Source: Roseococcus pinisoli
GTDB lineage: Bacteria; Pseudomonadota; Alphaproteobacteria; Acetobacterales; Acetobacteraceae
Length of the DNA: 64,000 nt
Reading direction: 5' to 3'
Assembly: GCF_018413645.1 (NCBI RefSeq)
Contig: NZ_JAHCDA010000002.1
Coordinates: forward strand, 1,178,001-1,242,000
Shown here: positions 8,631-16,449 of the stretch, piece by piece
Layout of the letters: each line of letters begins with the position of its first letter
Numbering within the stretch: position 1 is the first letter of the stretch
Notes under the pieces: generated by a model
Told to the model about the DNA's origin: nothing
Seen by the model: only the letters and a program-made list of their open reading frames with translations
Databases searched by the model: none
Position numbers and translations under genes: made by a program

Positions 8631-8701
8631 TGCCGGCGCGCCGAAAGGCCGTCGTGACCCATGAGGATCCGGGCGGGGTGCACCGGGGACAGGTGAAGAC
8701 G

Positions 8702-8782
8702 ATGAAGACTCCCCGCGCCCCGATTGCGCCCGTTTCCGGCCGGCTTCGCCCCGGCCTGCGAACCCTCCCGACAACTCCCTGA
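8702..8782 (+). CDS. possible 26-residue leader peptide after the B12 riboswitch
   Basis: An ATG with a good Shine-Dalgarno (AGGTGA, five bases upstream) opens a 26-codon frame rich in Pro and Arg (MKTPRAPIAP...), ending at 8782. It lies 72 bases after the aptamer and just before a strong hairpin (8788-8808). It could be a leader peptide whose ribosome binding site is the riboswitch's actual target, or a chance frame. No homologue recognised. Confidence 0.25.
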   Translation: MKTPRAPIAPVSGRLRPGLRTLPTTP

Positions 8783-8787
8783 TCCAA

Positions 8788-8808
8788 GGGGCGGCCCAGG
8801 CCGTCCCC
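8788..8808 (+). promoter_or_regulatory. strong hairpin in the btu operon leader
   Basis: GGGGCGGCC and GGCCGTCCC(C) form a stem of nine to ten pairs including one G-U, with a two-base loop. It lies between the possible leader peptide and the GTG start at 8867, so it may be an attenuator or part of the riboswitch expression platform. No T tract follows. Confidence 0.4.
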
Positions 8809-8866
8809 CGATCGCGATGCACGGCCCCTTCGCGGCGGCCGGCCTCGTCATGCGCGAGAATCCCCC

Positions 8867-9862
8867 GTGGAAAATGACACCGACACGGCCGCAACGGCCC
8901 TCGATCGCGCGTTGCGCGACCCGCATGCGGGCTGGGCGCTCGGCGTGCTCGGCGCCGTCGCTGAATTCACCCGCGACCTCGGCGAGGCGACGGCGGAGGC
9001 AGACCTCGATGGCGGCCACGGCGTCGTCACCGCCCGCGGCGGCGTGCGCGTGCAGGCCGGGCCCGGCGCCCGGCTGATCGCCTTCGAGCAGCTCAGCCGG
9101 CGGGTCGATTCCTGGCAGCAGGGCACCAGCCTCTGCCTGCCCCTGCAGGAGGCCGATATCGGCGGCGCCTCCGTCGTCACGGAGCTCGGCCCGGATGCCG
9201 CCGCGCTACGCCCGCAGGACCGCGACGCCATTCTCTTCGACCTCGGCGTGGGCTTTCCGCATCTGCGCGCCTGCGTCCGCACCGCCGATCCGGAACTGAT
9301 CGCCCTGCTGCGGAAGGGCGTGGGCCGCGGCCTGCTGGAGCCGGGTAATCCGGCCGGGGCGGCGGTGGTCGGCGCCTCGCCCCACCGGGTCTTCGTCACG
9401 AAGTTTGCGCGCGTGGAGGTGTTCCAGCCGATCCCGCCGCCGGACGGCACCTCGCCCGAAGGGCCGCACACGCATCTCCTGCCGCAGGTGCTCCGCTCCG
9501 GCCGCGCGCATGCGGCCACTCGACCCGTGCCCGAGGGCTGGGTGTCCCTGCTGGACATGTTCCCGGCCCATCCGCTGCACGACCAGCTGGGCGGACGCAT
9601 CGCCTTCGAGCCGGCACGGCATGCCGCCTTCCAGGACCTCCTCGCGCGCTTCGGCCTCCCCGCCATCGCCGCCGAGAAGCAACGCCTGCTGCGCGCGGTC
9701 CGCGCCGGGGAGGCCCCGGCCGATTATCGCGAGGCCGAGGACCGCCACGCGCGGGCGGCCGCGCGCGCCGCCCTTCGCCAGCTCGGCTGGACCGAGCCCC
9801 GCCTTCCCCGCCTCGCCGAATGGCAGGCCGCCTTCGACCGCGTCCCGAGCGACGCGGAATGA
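8867..9862 (+). CDS. conserved-looking protein of unknown function, first major gene of the B12 uptake operon
   Basis: A 331-residue protein with no signal peptide or membrane segment, so probably cytoplasmic. I do not recognise a characterised family. It shows structured stretches likely to be conserved: FDLGVGFPHLRACVRT (124-139), SPHRVFVTKFARVEV (171-185), GPHTHLLPQVL (199-209, His201 and His203), and a charged helical C-terminus. The His pair and acidic residues could bind a metal, which is inference. The start is GTG at 8867; no better in-frame start exists upstream and its ribosome binding site is poor. Its stop overlaps the btuB ATG (ATGA), so it is translationally coupled to B12 receptor synthesis and lies under the second cobalamin riboswitch. 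A role in cobalamin or cobalt handling is suggested by context only. Confidence 0.8.
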   Translation: MENDTDTAATALDRALRDPHAGWALGVLGAVAEFTRDLGEATAEADLDGGHGVVTARGGVRVQAGPGARLIAFEQLSRRVDSWQQGTSLCLPLQEADIGGASVVTELGPDAAALRPQDRDAILFDLGVGFPHLRACVRTADPELIALLRKGVGRGLLEPGNPAGAAVVGASPHRVFVTKFARVEVFQPIPPPDGTSPEGPHTHLLPQVLRSGRAHAATRPVPEGWVSLLDMFPAHPLHDQLGGRIAFEPARHAAFQDLLARFGLPAIAAEKQRLLRAVRAGEAPADYREAEDRHARAAARAALRQLGWTEPRLPRLAEWQAAFDRVPSDAE

Positions 9863-11838
9863 CCTTCACGACGAACCGGAAGCCCCGAACCTTGCCTCAC
9901 GCCCGCTACGCGCTCGCCCTCCTGCTCGGCACCACCCAGGTCGCGGCGGCGCAGACCGCCCTCGACCGCCAGGCCGATACCGCGCCGGCCGCGCGCGCCG
10001 CCTCCACCTCCGTGCCGCTGCCCGAGCTCACCGTCATCGAGACGCGCACGCCGGTTCCGCTGTCGCATGTCGGCAGCTCGGTCACGATCATCACCGGCGA
10101 GGAGCTGCGCGAGCGGCAGATCATCCAGGTCATCGACGCGCTGCGCGAGGTGCCGGGCCTGGCCGTCAGCCAGACCGGGCCGCGCGGCGGGCTCGGCCAG
10201 GTGCGCATCCGCGGCGGCGAGGGCAACCACACGCTGGTCCTGCTCGACGGCGTGAAGATGAACGAGCCGAACAACAACGAATTCGACATGAGCCAGCTCA
10301 CGACGAATGAGATCGAGCGCATCGAGGTCATTCGCGGCCCGCAATCCATGGTCTACGGCGCCGAGGCCGCCGGCGGCGTGATCAGCATCACGACCCGCCG
10401 CGGCGAGGCCGGGCGCCCGCGCGTCAACGCCTCCATCGAGGGCGGCAGCTTCGGCACGACGAACCTGCGCGGCAGCGTCTCCGGTGGGGGCGAGCGCTAC
10501 GACTACAACCTCTATGGCGGCCGCTTCGCCACCGCCGGCACCGTGACCGCGCCGGGCGGGCGCGAGGATGACGGCTACCGCAACTACACCGTGGGTGCCC
10601 GCGCCGGCGTGCGCGTCACCGACAACCTCCGCATCGACGGTACCTTCCGCCACACCGGCAGCCGCGGCGACACGGACGGCCAGAGCTACGTCACCGGCCT
10701 CGCCATCGACACGCTCGACAACTACCGCGCCAGCAGCACCGTGGGCCGCGGCACCGCCACGCTGAACCTTTTCGACGGGCGGCTGGAGAACATCCTCACC
10801 CTCTCGGGCGGCGCCTTCGAGCGCGAGAGCCGGCTGGCCAACCGCCTGCAGAGCCGCACCAACACCGACCGCCTGCGCACCGAGTACCAGGCGAATATCC
10901 GCCTCTTCCCCAATGCCGTAACGACGATCGGCTTCGACTGGCAGCGCGAGACCAACCGCCAGCTGCTCTTCGGGACACTGCAGCGCTTCGTGGCGCCCGA
11001 CGTGCAGAACACCGGCTTCTGGGCCCAGCAGCAGATCGACCTCTTCGACCGGCTGTCGCTGACCGGCGGCGTCCGCCACGACGAGAACGACTTCTTCGGC
11101 GGCGCCACCACCTATCGCTTCACCGCCGCCTACCGGATCCCCGCCTGGGGCACGAAGTTCCGCGGCTCCTACGGCACGGGCTTCGCGCCGCCCTCCTTCG
11201 GCGAGATGTACTTCGTGCCCTCCGCCTCCTTCATCCCCAACCCGAACCTGCGCCCGGAGCGCACGCGGGGCTGGGAGCTGGGCGTGGACCAGGAATTCCT
11301 CAACCGCCGCGTCATCCTGGGCGCCACCTACTTCCACAACCGGGTCGAGGATTTCATCGCCTTCGACACCGGCAACTTCCCCTTCCGCCTCAACAATATC
11401 GGCGTGAACGAGGCGCAGGGCATGGAGCTGACGGCACGCGTGGAGCCCACCTCCTGGGCCACCATCTCGGCCAGCTACACGCTGACCGACAGCAGCATCG
11501 TCTCCTCGGTCACGCCGTCGCAGAACGGGCTGCAGCTGGTGCGCCGCCCACGCAACGCCGCCTCGCTCAACGTGACGCTGCGGCCCGTCGAACAGGCGCG
11601 GATCAACTTCGGACTGGTGTATAACGGCACCATGCAGGACAGCTTCTTCGGGACCGGCGGCGGGCGCCGCACGCTGTCGCCCTATACCCTGGCGCGGATC
11701 GCCGTCTCCTACCGGATCATGCCGCAGGTCGAGGTCGTCGGGCGGATCGAGAACGCCTTCAACCAGCGCTACCAGGAGGTCTACGGCTTCCAGCCGCCGG
11801 GCCGGGCCGCCTATGGCGGCGTGCGGGTCAGTTTTTGA
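9859..11838 (+). CDS. btuB: TonB-dependent cobalamin receptor BtuB
   Basis: A 659-residue outer-membrane receptor. Signal peptide to about residue 31 (VAAAQT), a TonB-box-like ELTVIETRT near 55, then the plug domain with SVTIITGEELRER, VRIRGGEGNHTLVLLDGVKMNEP and IEVIRGPQSMVYGAEAAGGVISI, and a 22-strand-type barrel ending in the terminal Phe of GVRVSF expected for BAM insertion. The assignment to cobalamin rests on the riboswitch and the following btuFCD genes. TonB energises import across the outer membrane. The ATG overlaps the previous stop by four bases, and the stop overlaps the btuF TTG start. Confidence 0.93.
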   Translation: MTFTTNRKPRTLPHARYALALLLGTTQVAAAQTALDRQADTAPAARAASTSVPLPELTVIETRTPVPLSHVGSSVTIITGEELRERQIIQVIDALREVPGLAVSQTGPRGGLGQVRIRGGEGNHTLVLLDGVKMNEPNNNEFDMSQLTTNEIERIEVIRGPQSMVYGAEAAGGVISITTRRGEAGRPRVNASIEGGSFGTTNLRGSVSGGGERYDYNLYGGRFATAGTVTAPGGREDDGYRNYTVGARAGVRVTDNLRIDGTFRHTGSRGDTDGQSYVTGLAIDTLDNYRASSTVGRGTATLNLFDGRLENILTLSGGAFERESRLANRLQSRTNTDRLRTEYQANIRLFPNAVTTIGFDWQRETNRQLLFGTLQRFVAPDVQNTGFWAQQQIDLFDRLSLTGGVRHDENDFFGGATTYRFTAAYRIPAWGTKFRGSYGTGFAPPSFGEMYFVPSASFIPNPNLRPERTRGWELGVDQEFLNRRVILGATYFHNRVEDFIAFDTGNFPFRLNNIGVNEAQGMELTARVEPTSWATISASYTLTDSSIVSSVTPSQNGLQLVRRPRNAASLNVTLRPVEQARINFGLVYNGTMQDSFFGTGGGRRTLSPYTLARIAVSYRIMPQVEVVGRIENAFNQRYQEVYGFQPPGRAAYGGVRVSF

Positions 11839-12623
11839 TCCGCGGCCTCCTCCTCGCTATGGGCCTTCTCGCGGCGGCGCCGGCACTTGCCGGGCCGCCG
11901 CAACGCATCGTGTCGATGAACCTGTGCTCGGACCAATGGGTGCTGGAATTCGCGGCACCCGAGCGGATCGCCGCCGTCACCTGGCTCGCGCGCGATCCGC
12001 GGATGTCCTTCCACGCGGTGCGCGCCGCGGCCGTGCCGGTCAATCACGGCCGGACGGAGGAGCTGCTACGGCTGCAGCCCGACCTCATCCTGGCCGGCAG
12101 CTACACCACGCGCGCGACCGTGCGCCTGCTGCGCCAGGCCGGCATCGCCGTCGAGGAGTTGGACGTGCCCTCGACGCTCGAGGAAGTCGCAGCCCAGGCG
12201 CGCCGCCTTGGTACGCTGCTGGGCGCCCCCGAGGCCGGCGAGCGCTTCGCGGCCCGGATCGAGGCCCTTCCCGCCCCCGCGCCGCATCCGCTGCGCGTCG
12301 CGGTGCTGCGCCCGGGCGGTTCGGCCGCCGGCCGCGGCACGCTGCTGGAGAGCCTGGTCGCCGCTGCCGGGCATGAGAGCCTCTCCGCCCCCGGCCGCAC
12401 CCGGCTCGATCTCGAGATGCTCCTGCGCGAGCGCCCCGACGCCATCGTCACCGCGCTGGACGGCGACGCGCCGCCGGCGGAAGCCACGCTCTGGCTCCAG
12501 CACCCCGCACTCCGCCATGCGACCCTGCGCCCGCCCTCGGTGCTGCCGGGATCGCTCTGGATCTGCGCGGGGCCAGGCAATCCGGAGGCCGTCGCCCTGC
12601 TCGCCGCCCTGCCCTCGCCGTGA
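11835..12623 (+). CDS. btuF: periplasmic cobalamin-binding protein BtuF
   Basis: A 262-residue class III periplasmic binding protein: signal peptide (about 1-19, cleavage near ALAGPP), then PQRIVSMNLCSDQWVLEF and LLRLQPDLILAG, both typical of the BtuF/FepB/FecB fold with two lobes joined by a helix. It would pass cobalamin from BtuB to BtuCD. The TTG start (TTGA overlapping the btuB stop) is unusual but is the only start that keeps the complete signal peptide. It is coupled to btuC through GTGA. Confidence 0.9.
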   Translation: MIRGLLLAMGLLAAAPALAGPPQRIVSMNLCSDQWVLEFAAPERIAAVTWLARDPRMSFHAVRAAAVPVNHGRTEELLRLQPDLILAGSYTTRATVRLLRQAGIAVEELDVPSTLEEVAAQARRLGTLLGAPEAGERFAARIEALPAPAPHPLRVAVLRPGGSAAGRGTLLESLVAAAGHESLSAPGRTRLDLEMLLRERPDAIVTALDGDAPPAEATLWLQHPALRHATLRPPSVLPGSLWICAGPGNPEAVALLAALPSP

Positions 12624-13594
12624 TCACGCTAGTCCTGACCGGCGCCGCCGCCCTGCTGGCCGCGCTCTCCCTGCTCGTCGGCGTGGTCTGGACCACGCCT
12701 GCGGAGGCCTGGAATGCCCTGGCCTTCGGCGACCCGCCGCTGCTGAAGCTGCTGCTGCTGGAGCTGCGCCTGCCGCGCGTGCTGCTGGCGCTGCTGGTGG
12801 GCGCCGCGCTCGGCATCACCGGGGCGGCGCTGCAGGGGCTGACCCGCAATCCGCTGGCCGAGGCGGGATTGCTCGGCGTCTCCTCCGGCGCGGCGCTGGG
12901 GGCGGTGGCGGCGCTCTATTCGGGCCTCTCGCTGCTCGCACCGCTGGCCCTGCCGCTCGCGGCCCTGACCGGCGCGATGATCGCGGTGCTGCCCATCGCG
13001 CTGCTGGCCGCGCGGCTCGGCACGCTCGGGCTGATCCTGGCCGGCGTCGCGGTGAGCAGCCTGGCCGGGGCGCTGACCGCGCTCGCGCTCAACTTCGCGC
13101 CCAGCCCCTATGCGGCGCTGGAGATCGTCTTCTGGCTGCTGGGCTCGCTCGCGGATCGCTCCATGCAGCATGTCTGGCTGGCCGCGCCCTTCATCCTGGG
13201 CGGAGCGGCGCTGCTGCTCACGACGCGGCGCGGGCTGGACGCACTGTCCCTGGGCGAGGAGGCGGCCGCCAGCCTCGGCATCGCGCTCGTGCGCCTGCGG
13301 CTCACTGTGATGCTGGGGGCCGCGGCGGCGGTGGGCGCGGCGGTGTCGGTCTCGGGGGCCATCGGCTTCGTCGGGCTCATCGTGCCGCATCTGCTGCGCC
13401 CCTTCGTGCGCGCCCGGCCCGGCGCCCTGCTGCTGCCTTCGGCCGCGGGCGGCGCCCTCATGCTGCTGGCGGCGGACACGTTGGTGCGGGCACTTCCGCC
13501 ACGAGGGCCAGAGCTGAAGCTGGGCGTGGTGACGGCGCTGCTCGGCGCGCCCTTCCTGCTCCGCCTGCTCTGGTCGCTGCGGGGCCGGCCGTGA
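12620..13594 (+). CDS. btuC: cobalamin ABC transporter permease BtuC
   Basis: A 324-residue FecCD-family inner-membrane permease with about nine or ten hydrophobic helices, an N-terminal LRLPRVLLALLVGAALGITGAALQGLTRNPLAEAGLLG region, and the late GLIVPHLLRPFV motif that couples to the ATPase. GTG start within GTGA overlapping the btuF stop. The C-terminus has the usual ELKLGVVTALLGAPFLLRLL ending. Substrate assignment follows from the operon. Confidence 0.92.
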   Translation: MITLVLTGAAALLAALSLLVGVVWTTPAEAWNALAFGDPPLLKLLLLELRLPRVLLALLVGAALGITGAALQGLTRNPLAEAGLLGVSSGAALGAVAALYSGLSLLAPLALPLAALTGAMIAVLPIALLAARLGTLGLILAGVAVSSLAGALTALALNFAPSPYAALEIVFWLLGSLADRSMQHVWLAAPFILGGAALLLTTRRGLDALSLGEEAAASLGIALVRLRLTVMLGAAAAVGAAVSVSGAIGFVGLIVPHLLRPFVRARPGALLLPSAAGGALMLLAADTLVRALPPRGPELKLGVVTALLGAPFLLRLLWSLRGRP

Positions 13595-14373
13595 CGCCGC
13601 CCCTCCTGGAAGCGAGCGGGCTGACGGTCCGCATCGGTGGCGCCACCCTCCTGCACGACGCCAGCGCCACGCTCCACGCGGGCGAGGTGCTGGGGATCGT
13701 CGGGCCGAACGGGGCCGGCAAATCCACCCTGCTGCGAGCGATGACGGGGCTGCCGCCCGCCCCCCTTTCAGGGCAGGTCCAGCTGGCGGGAACGCCCCTC
13801 GGCCGCCTCGCGCCGGCCGTGCTGGCCCGCCGTCGCGGCTACCTGCCGCAGGGCGACGGCATCGCCTGGCCGCTGCGCCTGCACGACCTCGTCGCCCTCG
13901 GCCGCCTGCCCTGGGGCGGGGCGGATGCCAACGGCGCGGTGGCCTCGGCCCTCGCTTCGATGGGGTTGGAGGGGCTGGCGGAACGGGAGGTGACGACGCT
14001 CTCCGGCGGCGAAAGGCGGCGCGCGCTGCTGGCCCGCGTCATCGCCGGCGAGCCGGAAGCCATTCTGGCCGACGAGCCAACGGCGGGCCTCGATCCCGGC
14101 GCGGCGCTCGAGGTCATGGCCACGCTGCGGGCGCTCGCCCACCGAGACGGCGCGGGGGTCGCGCTCGTGGTGCACGACCTGAACCTGGCGCTCCGCTTCT
14201 GCGACCGGCTCGTCCTGGTGGCGGCCGGCACCATCGCCGCGGACGGCCTGCCCTGGGAGGTCCTCGCCCGGGCCGCCGAGGCCTTCCAGGTGCAGCTGCA
14301 CCTGGCCACGGGGCCGGACGGGCAGCCCTTCGCCGTGCCGCTGCCGCGCGGCCCGGAGCTCAGTCCGCGCTGA
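13591..14373 (+). CDS. btuD: cobalamin ABC transporter ATPase BtuD
   Basis: A 260-residue ABC ATPase: Walker A GPNGAGKST (residues 38-46), Q-loop YLPQGD, signature LSGGERRR, Walker B AILADEP with catalytic Glu, D-loop AGLD, and switch His in VVHDLN. This is the cytoplasmic engine of the BtuCD importer. The GTG start (GTGA) overlaps the btuC stop. The 3' end overlaps the convergent solute-binding-protein gene by 14 bases, marking the operon's end. Confidence 0.93.
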   Translation: MTPPLLEASGLTVRIGGATLLHDASATLHAGEVLGIVGPNGAGKSTLLRAMTGLPPAPLSGQVQLAGTPLGRLAPAVLARRRGYLPQGDGIAWPLRLHDLVALGRLPWGGADANGAVASALASMGLEGLAEREVTTLSGGERRRALLARVIAGEPEAILADEPTAGLDPGAALEVMATLRALAHRDGAGVALVVHDLNLALRFCDRLVLVAAGTIAADGLPWEVLARAAEAFQVQLHLATGPDGQPFAVPLPRGPELSPR

Positions 14374-15325
14374 GGCGCTGGTCCCGCACCAGCCGCGCCC
14401 AGTTCACCAGCTCACGGTCGATGCGGCCCGCAAGCACCTGCGGGTCCTCGTAGCGCGCGAAGGCACCGGCCTGGATCACGCGCTGCTTCACCGCTTCGTC
14501 ACGCAGGACCTCCGCGCATTCCCGCGTCAGCCGCTCCACCACCGGCGCGGGCGTCCCGGCCGTGCTCATGAGCGAGAACCAGGCCTCGGCCGAGAAATTC
14601 GTAAGCCCCGCCTCCGCGACCGTCGGCACTTCCGGCATCGCCGGATGCCGCTCGGTCGAAGCCATGGCGAGCGCCTTCAGCTTGCCCTCCCTCACGAAGG
14701 GCAGCGCGGGCGGGGGCGTCGTCATGTAGAACTGGATGCGGCCAGCCAGCACGTCGTTCATCGTCTCGCCCGTGCCGCGATAGGGCACGTGGACGATGTC
14801 GATCCCCGTGCGGTTCTTCAGCAGCTCCGTGCCCAGATGCTGCATCGAGCCGCTGCCCGAGCTCGCATAGTTCAGCACGCCCGGCCGCTGCTTCGCGTAG
14901 TCGATGAACTCGGCCAGCGTGTTCGCGGGGACCGAGGGATGGACCATCATCACCTGCGGCGCCTCGACGAGGAGCGCGACGGGCGCCAGGTCCCGGCGCG
15001 GATCGTAGCCGATATTGGGTTCGATGGCGGGGCGCCCGGTGAGGTTCGCGCAATAGGCCAGAAGCAGCGTGTGGCCGTCCGGCCGGCCGCGCACCACGGG
15101 CATCACCGCGACGGTGCCGTTGCCGCCGGGCCGGTTCTCGACCACCACCGGCACCCCAAGGCGCTCGGAAAGCGGGAGCGCGATCAGCCGCGCGGTGTAG
15201 TCGGTGGTGCCGCCCGCCGGGCCGCTGACGATGAGCTGGATGGGACGCGTGGGAAAACCCTGCGCCCGGGCGACGAAAGGCGTGGCCAGAAGTCCGGCCA
15301 GAAGCGGACGACGGTCGATGTTCAT
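14360..15325 (-). CDS. tripartite tricarboxylate transporter (Bug/TctC) solute-binding protein
   Basis: A 321-residue periplasmic binding protein with a signal peptide (RRPLLAGLLATPFVARAQG), then FPTRPIQLIVSGPAGGTTDYTARLIA and the family's VVVENRPGGNGTVAV. It lies downstream of the CaiB and HMG-CoA-lyase-like genes on the same strand, so its ligand may be the organic acid that pathway consumes (for example a dicarboxylate or citramalate/itaconate-like acid); that is inference. GGAGG is 11 bases before the ATG, a long spacing. No TctAB permease is near. Confidence 0.9.
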   Translation of the reverse strand: MNIDRRPLLAGLLATPFVARAQGFPTRPIQLIVSGPAGGTTDYTARLIALPLSERLGVPVVVENRPGGNGTVAVMPVVRGRPDGHTLLLAYCANLTGRPAIEPNIGYDPRRDLAPVALLVEAPQVMMVHPSVPANTLAEFIDYAKQRPGVLNYASSGSGSMQHLGTELLKNRTGIDIVHVPYRGTGETMNDVLAGRIQFYMTTPPPALPFVREGKLKALAMASTERHPAMPEVPTVAEAGLTNFSAEAWFSLMSTAGTPAPVVERLTRECAEVLRDEAVKQRVIQAGAFARYEDPQVLAGRIDRELVNWARLVRDQRLSAD

Positions 15326-15350
15326 TATTTTCTTTTCCTCCCTGGGATGC

Positions 15351-15399
15351 GAGGGGGGCGTTGCCCCCTCACCCCCGCCAGGAAACCTGGTTTCCTGGC
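15351..15399 (-). repeat. two tandem hairpins between the lyase and solute-binding-protein genes
   Basis: GAGGGGG/CCCCCTC (about 15351-15370) and the 23-base perfect palindrome GCCAGGAAACC-T-GGTTTCCTGGC (15377-15399) sit side by side in the 89-base gap. They could terminate or attenuate the leftward transcript, or be a copy of a dispersed repetitive palindrome. I see no other copy in this window. Confidence 0.6.
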
Positions 15400-15414
15400 C
15401 CTTCGTTCACTTCG

Positions 15415-16374
15415 TCAGGCGGCGTGCTTGCGGAAGAAGTCGAGGCTGCCGGCATGGATCAGCTCGCTCGGCAGCACGTGGTCCACGATGGCCTCGGCCA
15501 TGCGACCGACCTCGATGAGCCGGTCCAGGTCCACGCCCGTCTCGATGCCCATCTCCTGGCAGAGCAGCACCAGCTCCTCCGTGCAGATGTTCCCCGCCGC
15601 GCCCTTCTGACCGGCGAAGGGGCAGCCGCCGAGGCCGCCCACTGTGCTGTCGAACTGCGCCACGCCCATCTTCAGCCCGGCATGCGCATTGGCGACCGCG
15701 AGGCCGCGCGTGTCGTGCAGGTGCAGGCCGATCTTCTGGTCCGGCCAGCGGCTGCGCACCTCGCCCACCACGCGCTCGATGCGGTGCGGCGCGGCCCAGC
15801 CCATCGTGTCCGCCAGCGAGATGCGCTTGATCTCGGCGCCGTATTCCTTCGCGATCGCGAAGCCGTCCTCCAGCGTGGCGACCACCTGCTCGGCCGAGAT
15901 GTCGCCCTGGTAGTTGCAGCCGAAGGCCGCCATCACGCCGATGCGCTCGACCGCCACGCCATGCGAGAGGTGCAGCGCCGTCTGCTTGCGCATCGCCTCG
16001 AGGTTCTCGGCATGGCTGCGGTTGAGGTTCTTGCGCGTGAAGGCCTCGGAGGCGGTCAGCGAGATGCTGCCCGTGATGTGCAGCTTGTCGCGGAAGGCCA
16101 GCGCGCGCTCGAGGCCGTTCCCGTTGAACCAGAGCGCCGTGTAGTGCACGTCCGGCCGCGCCTTGAAGCCGGCGACGACCTCCGCCGCATCTGCCCAGCC
16201 GGGCACGACGCGCGGATTGACGAAGGAGCAGACCTGGATGTGGTGCAGGCCGGTCTCGGCCAGCGCCTCGATCAGCCGGATCTTCTCGGCCGTCGGGATC
16301 GGGCCCGGCTCGATCTGGAAGCCCTCGCGCGGGCCTTCCTCATGGATGTCGATCGATTTCGGGAGGTCGCTCAT
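15415..16374 (-). CDS. HMG-CoA-lyase family protein
   Basis: A 319-residue TIM-barrel lyase of the HMGL-like family. IHEEGPREGFQIE gives the substrate Arg and first metal Asp/Glu region, LHLHDTRGLAVAN carries the metal-binding His-X-His, and GGLGGCPFAGQKGAAGN is the active-site Cys loop signature. Family members cleave 3-hydroxy-3-methylglutaryl-CoA or related acyl-CoAs such as citramalyl-CoA to acetyl-CoA plus an oxoacid. The neighbouring CaiB-type CoA-transferase suggests a two-step route: CoA transfer to a hydroxy-acid, then cleavage. The true substrate cannot be read from sequence. Confidence 0.9.
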   Translation of the reverse strand: MSDLPKSIDIHEEGPREGFQIEPGPIPTAEKIRLIEALAETGLHHIQVCSFVNPRVVPGWADAAEVVAGFKARPDVHYTALWFNGNGLERALAFRDKLHITGSISLTASEAFTRKNLNRSHAENLEAMRKQTALHLSHGVAVERIGVMAAFGCNYQGDISAEQVVATLEDGFAIAKEYGAEIKRISLADTMGWAAPHRIERVVGEVRSRWPDQKIGLHLHDTRGLAVANAHAGLKMGVAQFDSTVGGLGGCPFAGQKGAAGNICTEELVLLCQEMGIETGVDLDRLIEVGRMAEAIVDHVLPSELIHAGSLDFFRKHAA

Positions 16375-16449
16375 GCCACGTTTCCTTTCTGTGCCCTCGG
16401 ATTCCGGGCAGCCCCGGCCGCCGCGCAGCCGGATGTCTCTGTTCGGGAA

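Noticed and set aside
8661-8696. 11-codon frame after the second riboswitch
   Set aside because: It is very short and lacks a convincing ribosome binding site. It is mentioned only as part of the leader.
9724-11337. 537-codon minus-strand frame across btuB
   Set aside because: btuB plug motifs and the terminal Phe on the plus strand are decisive; the reverse frame is low-complexity.
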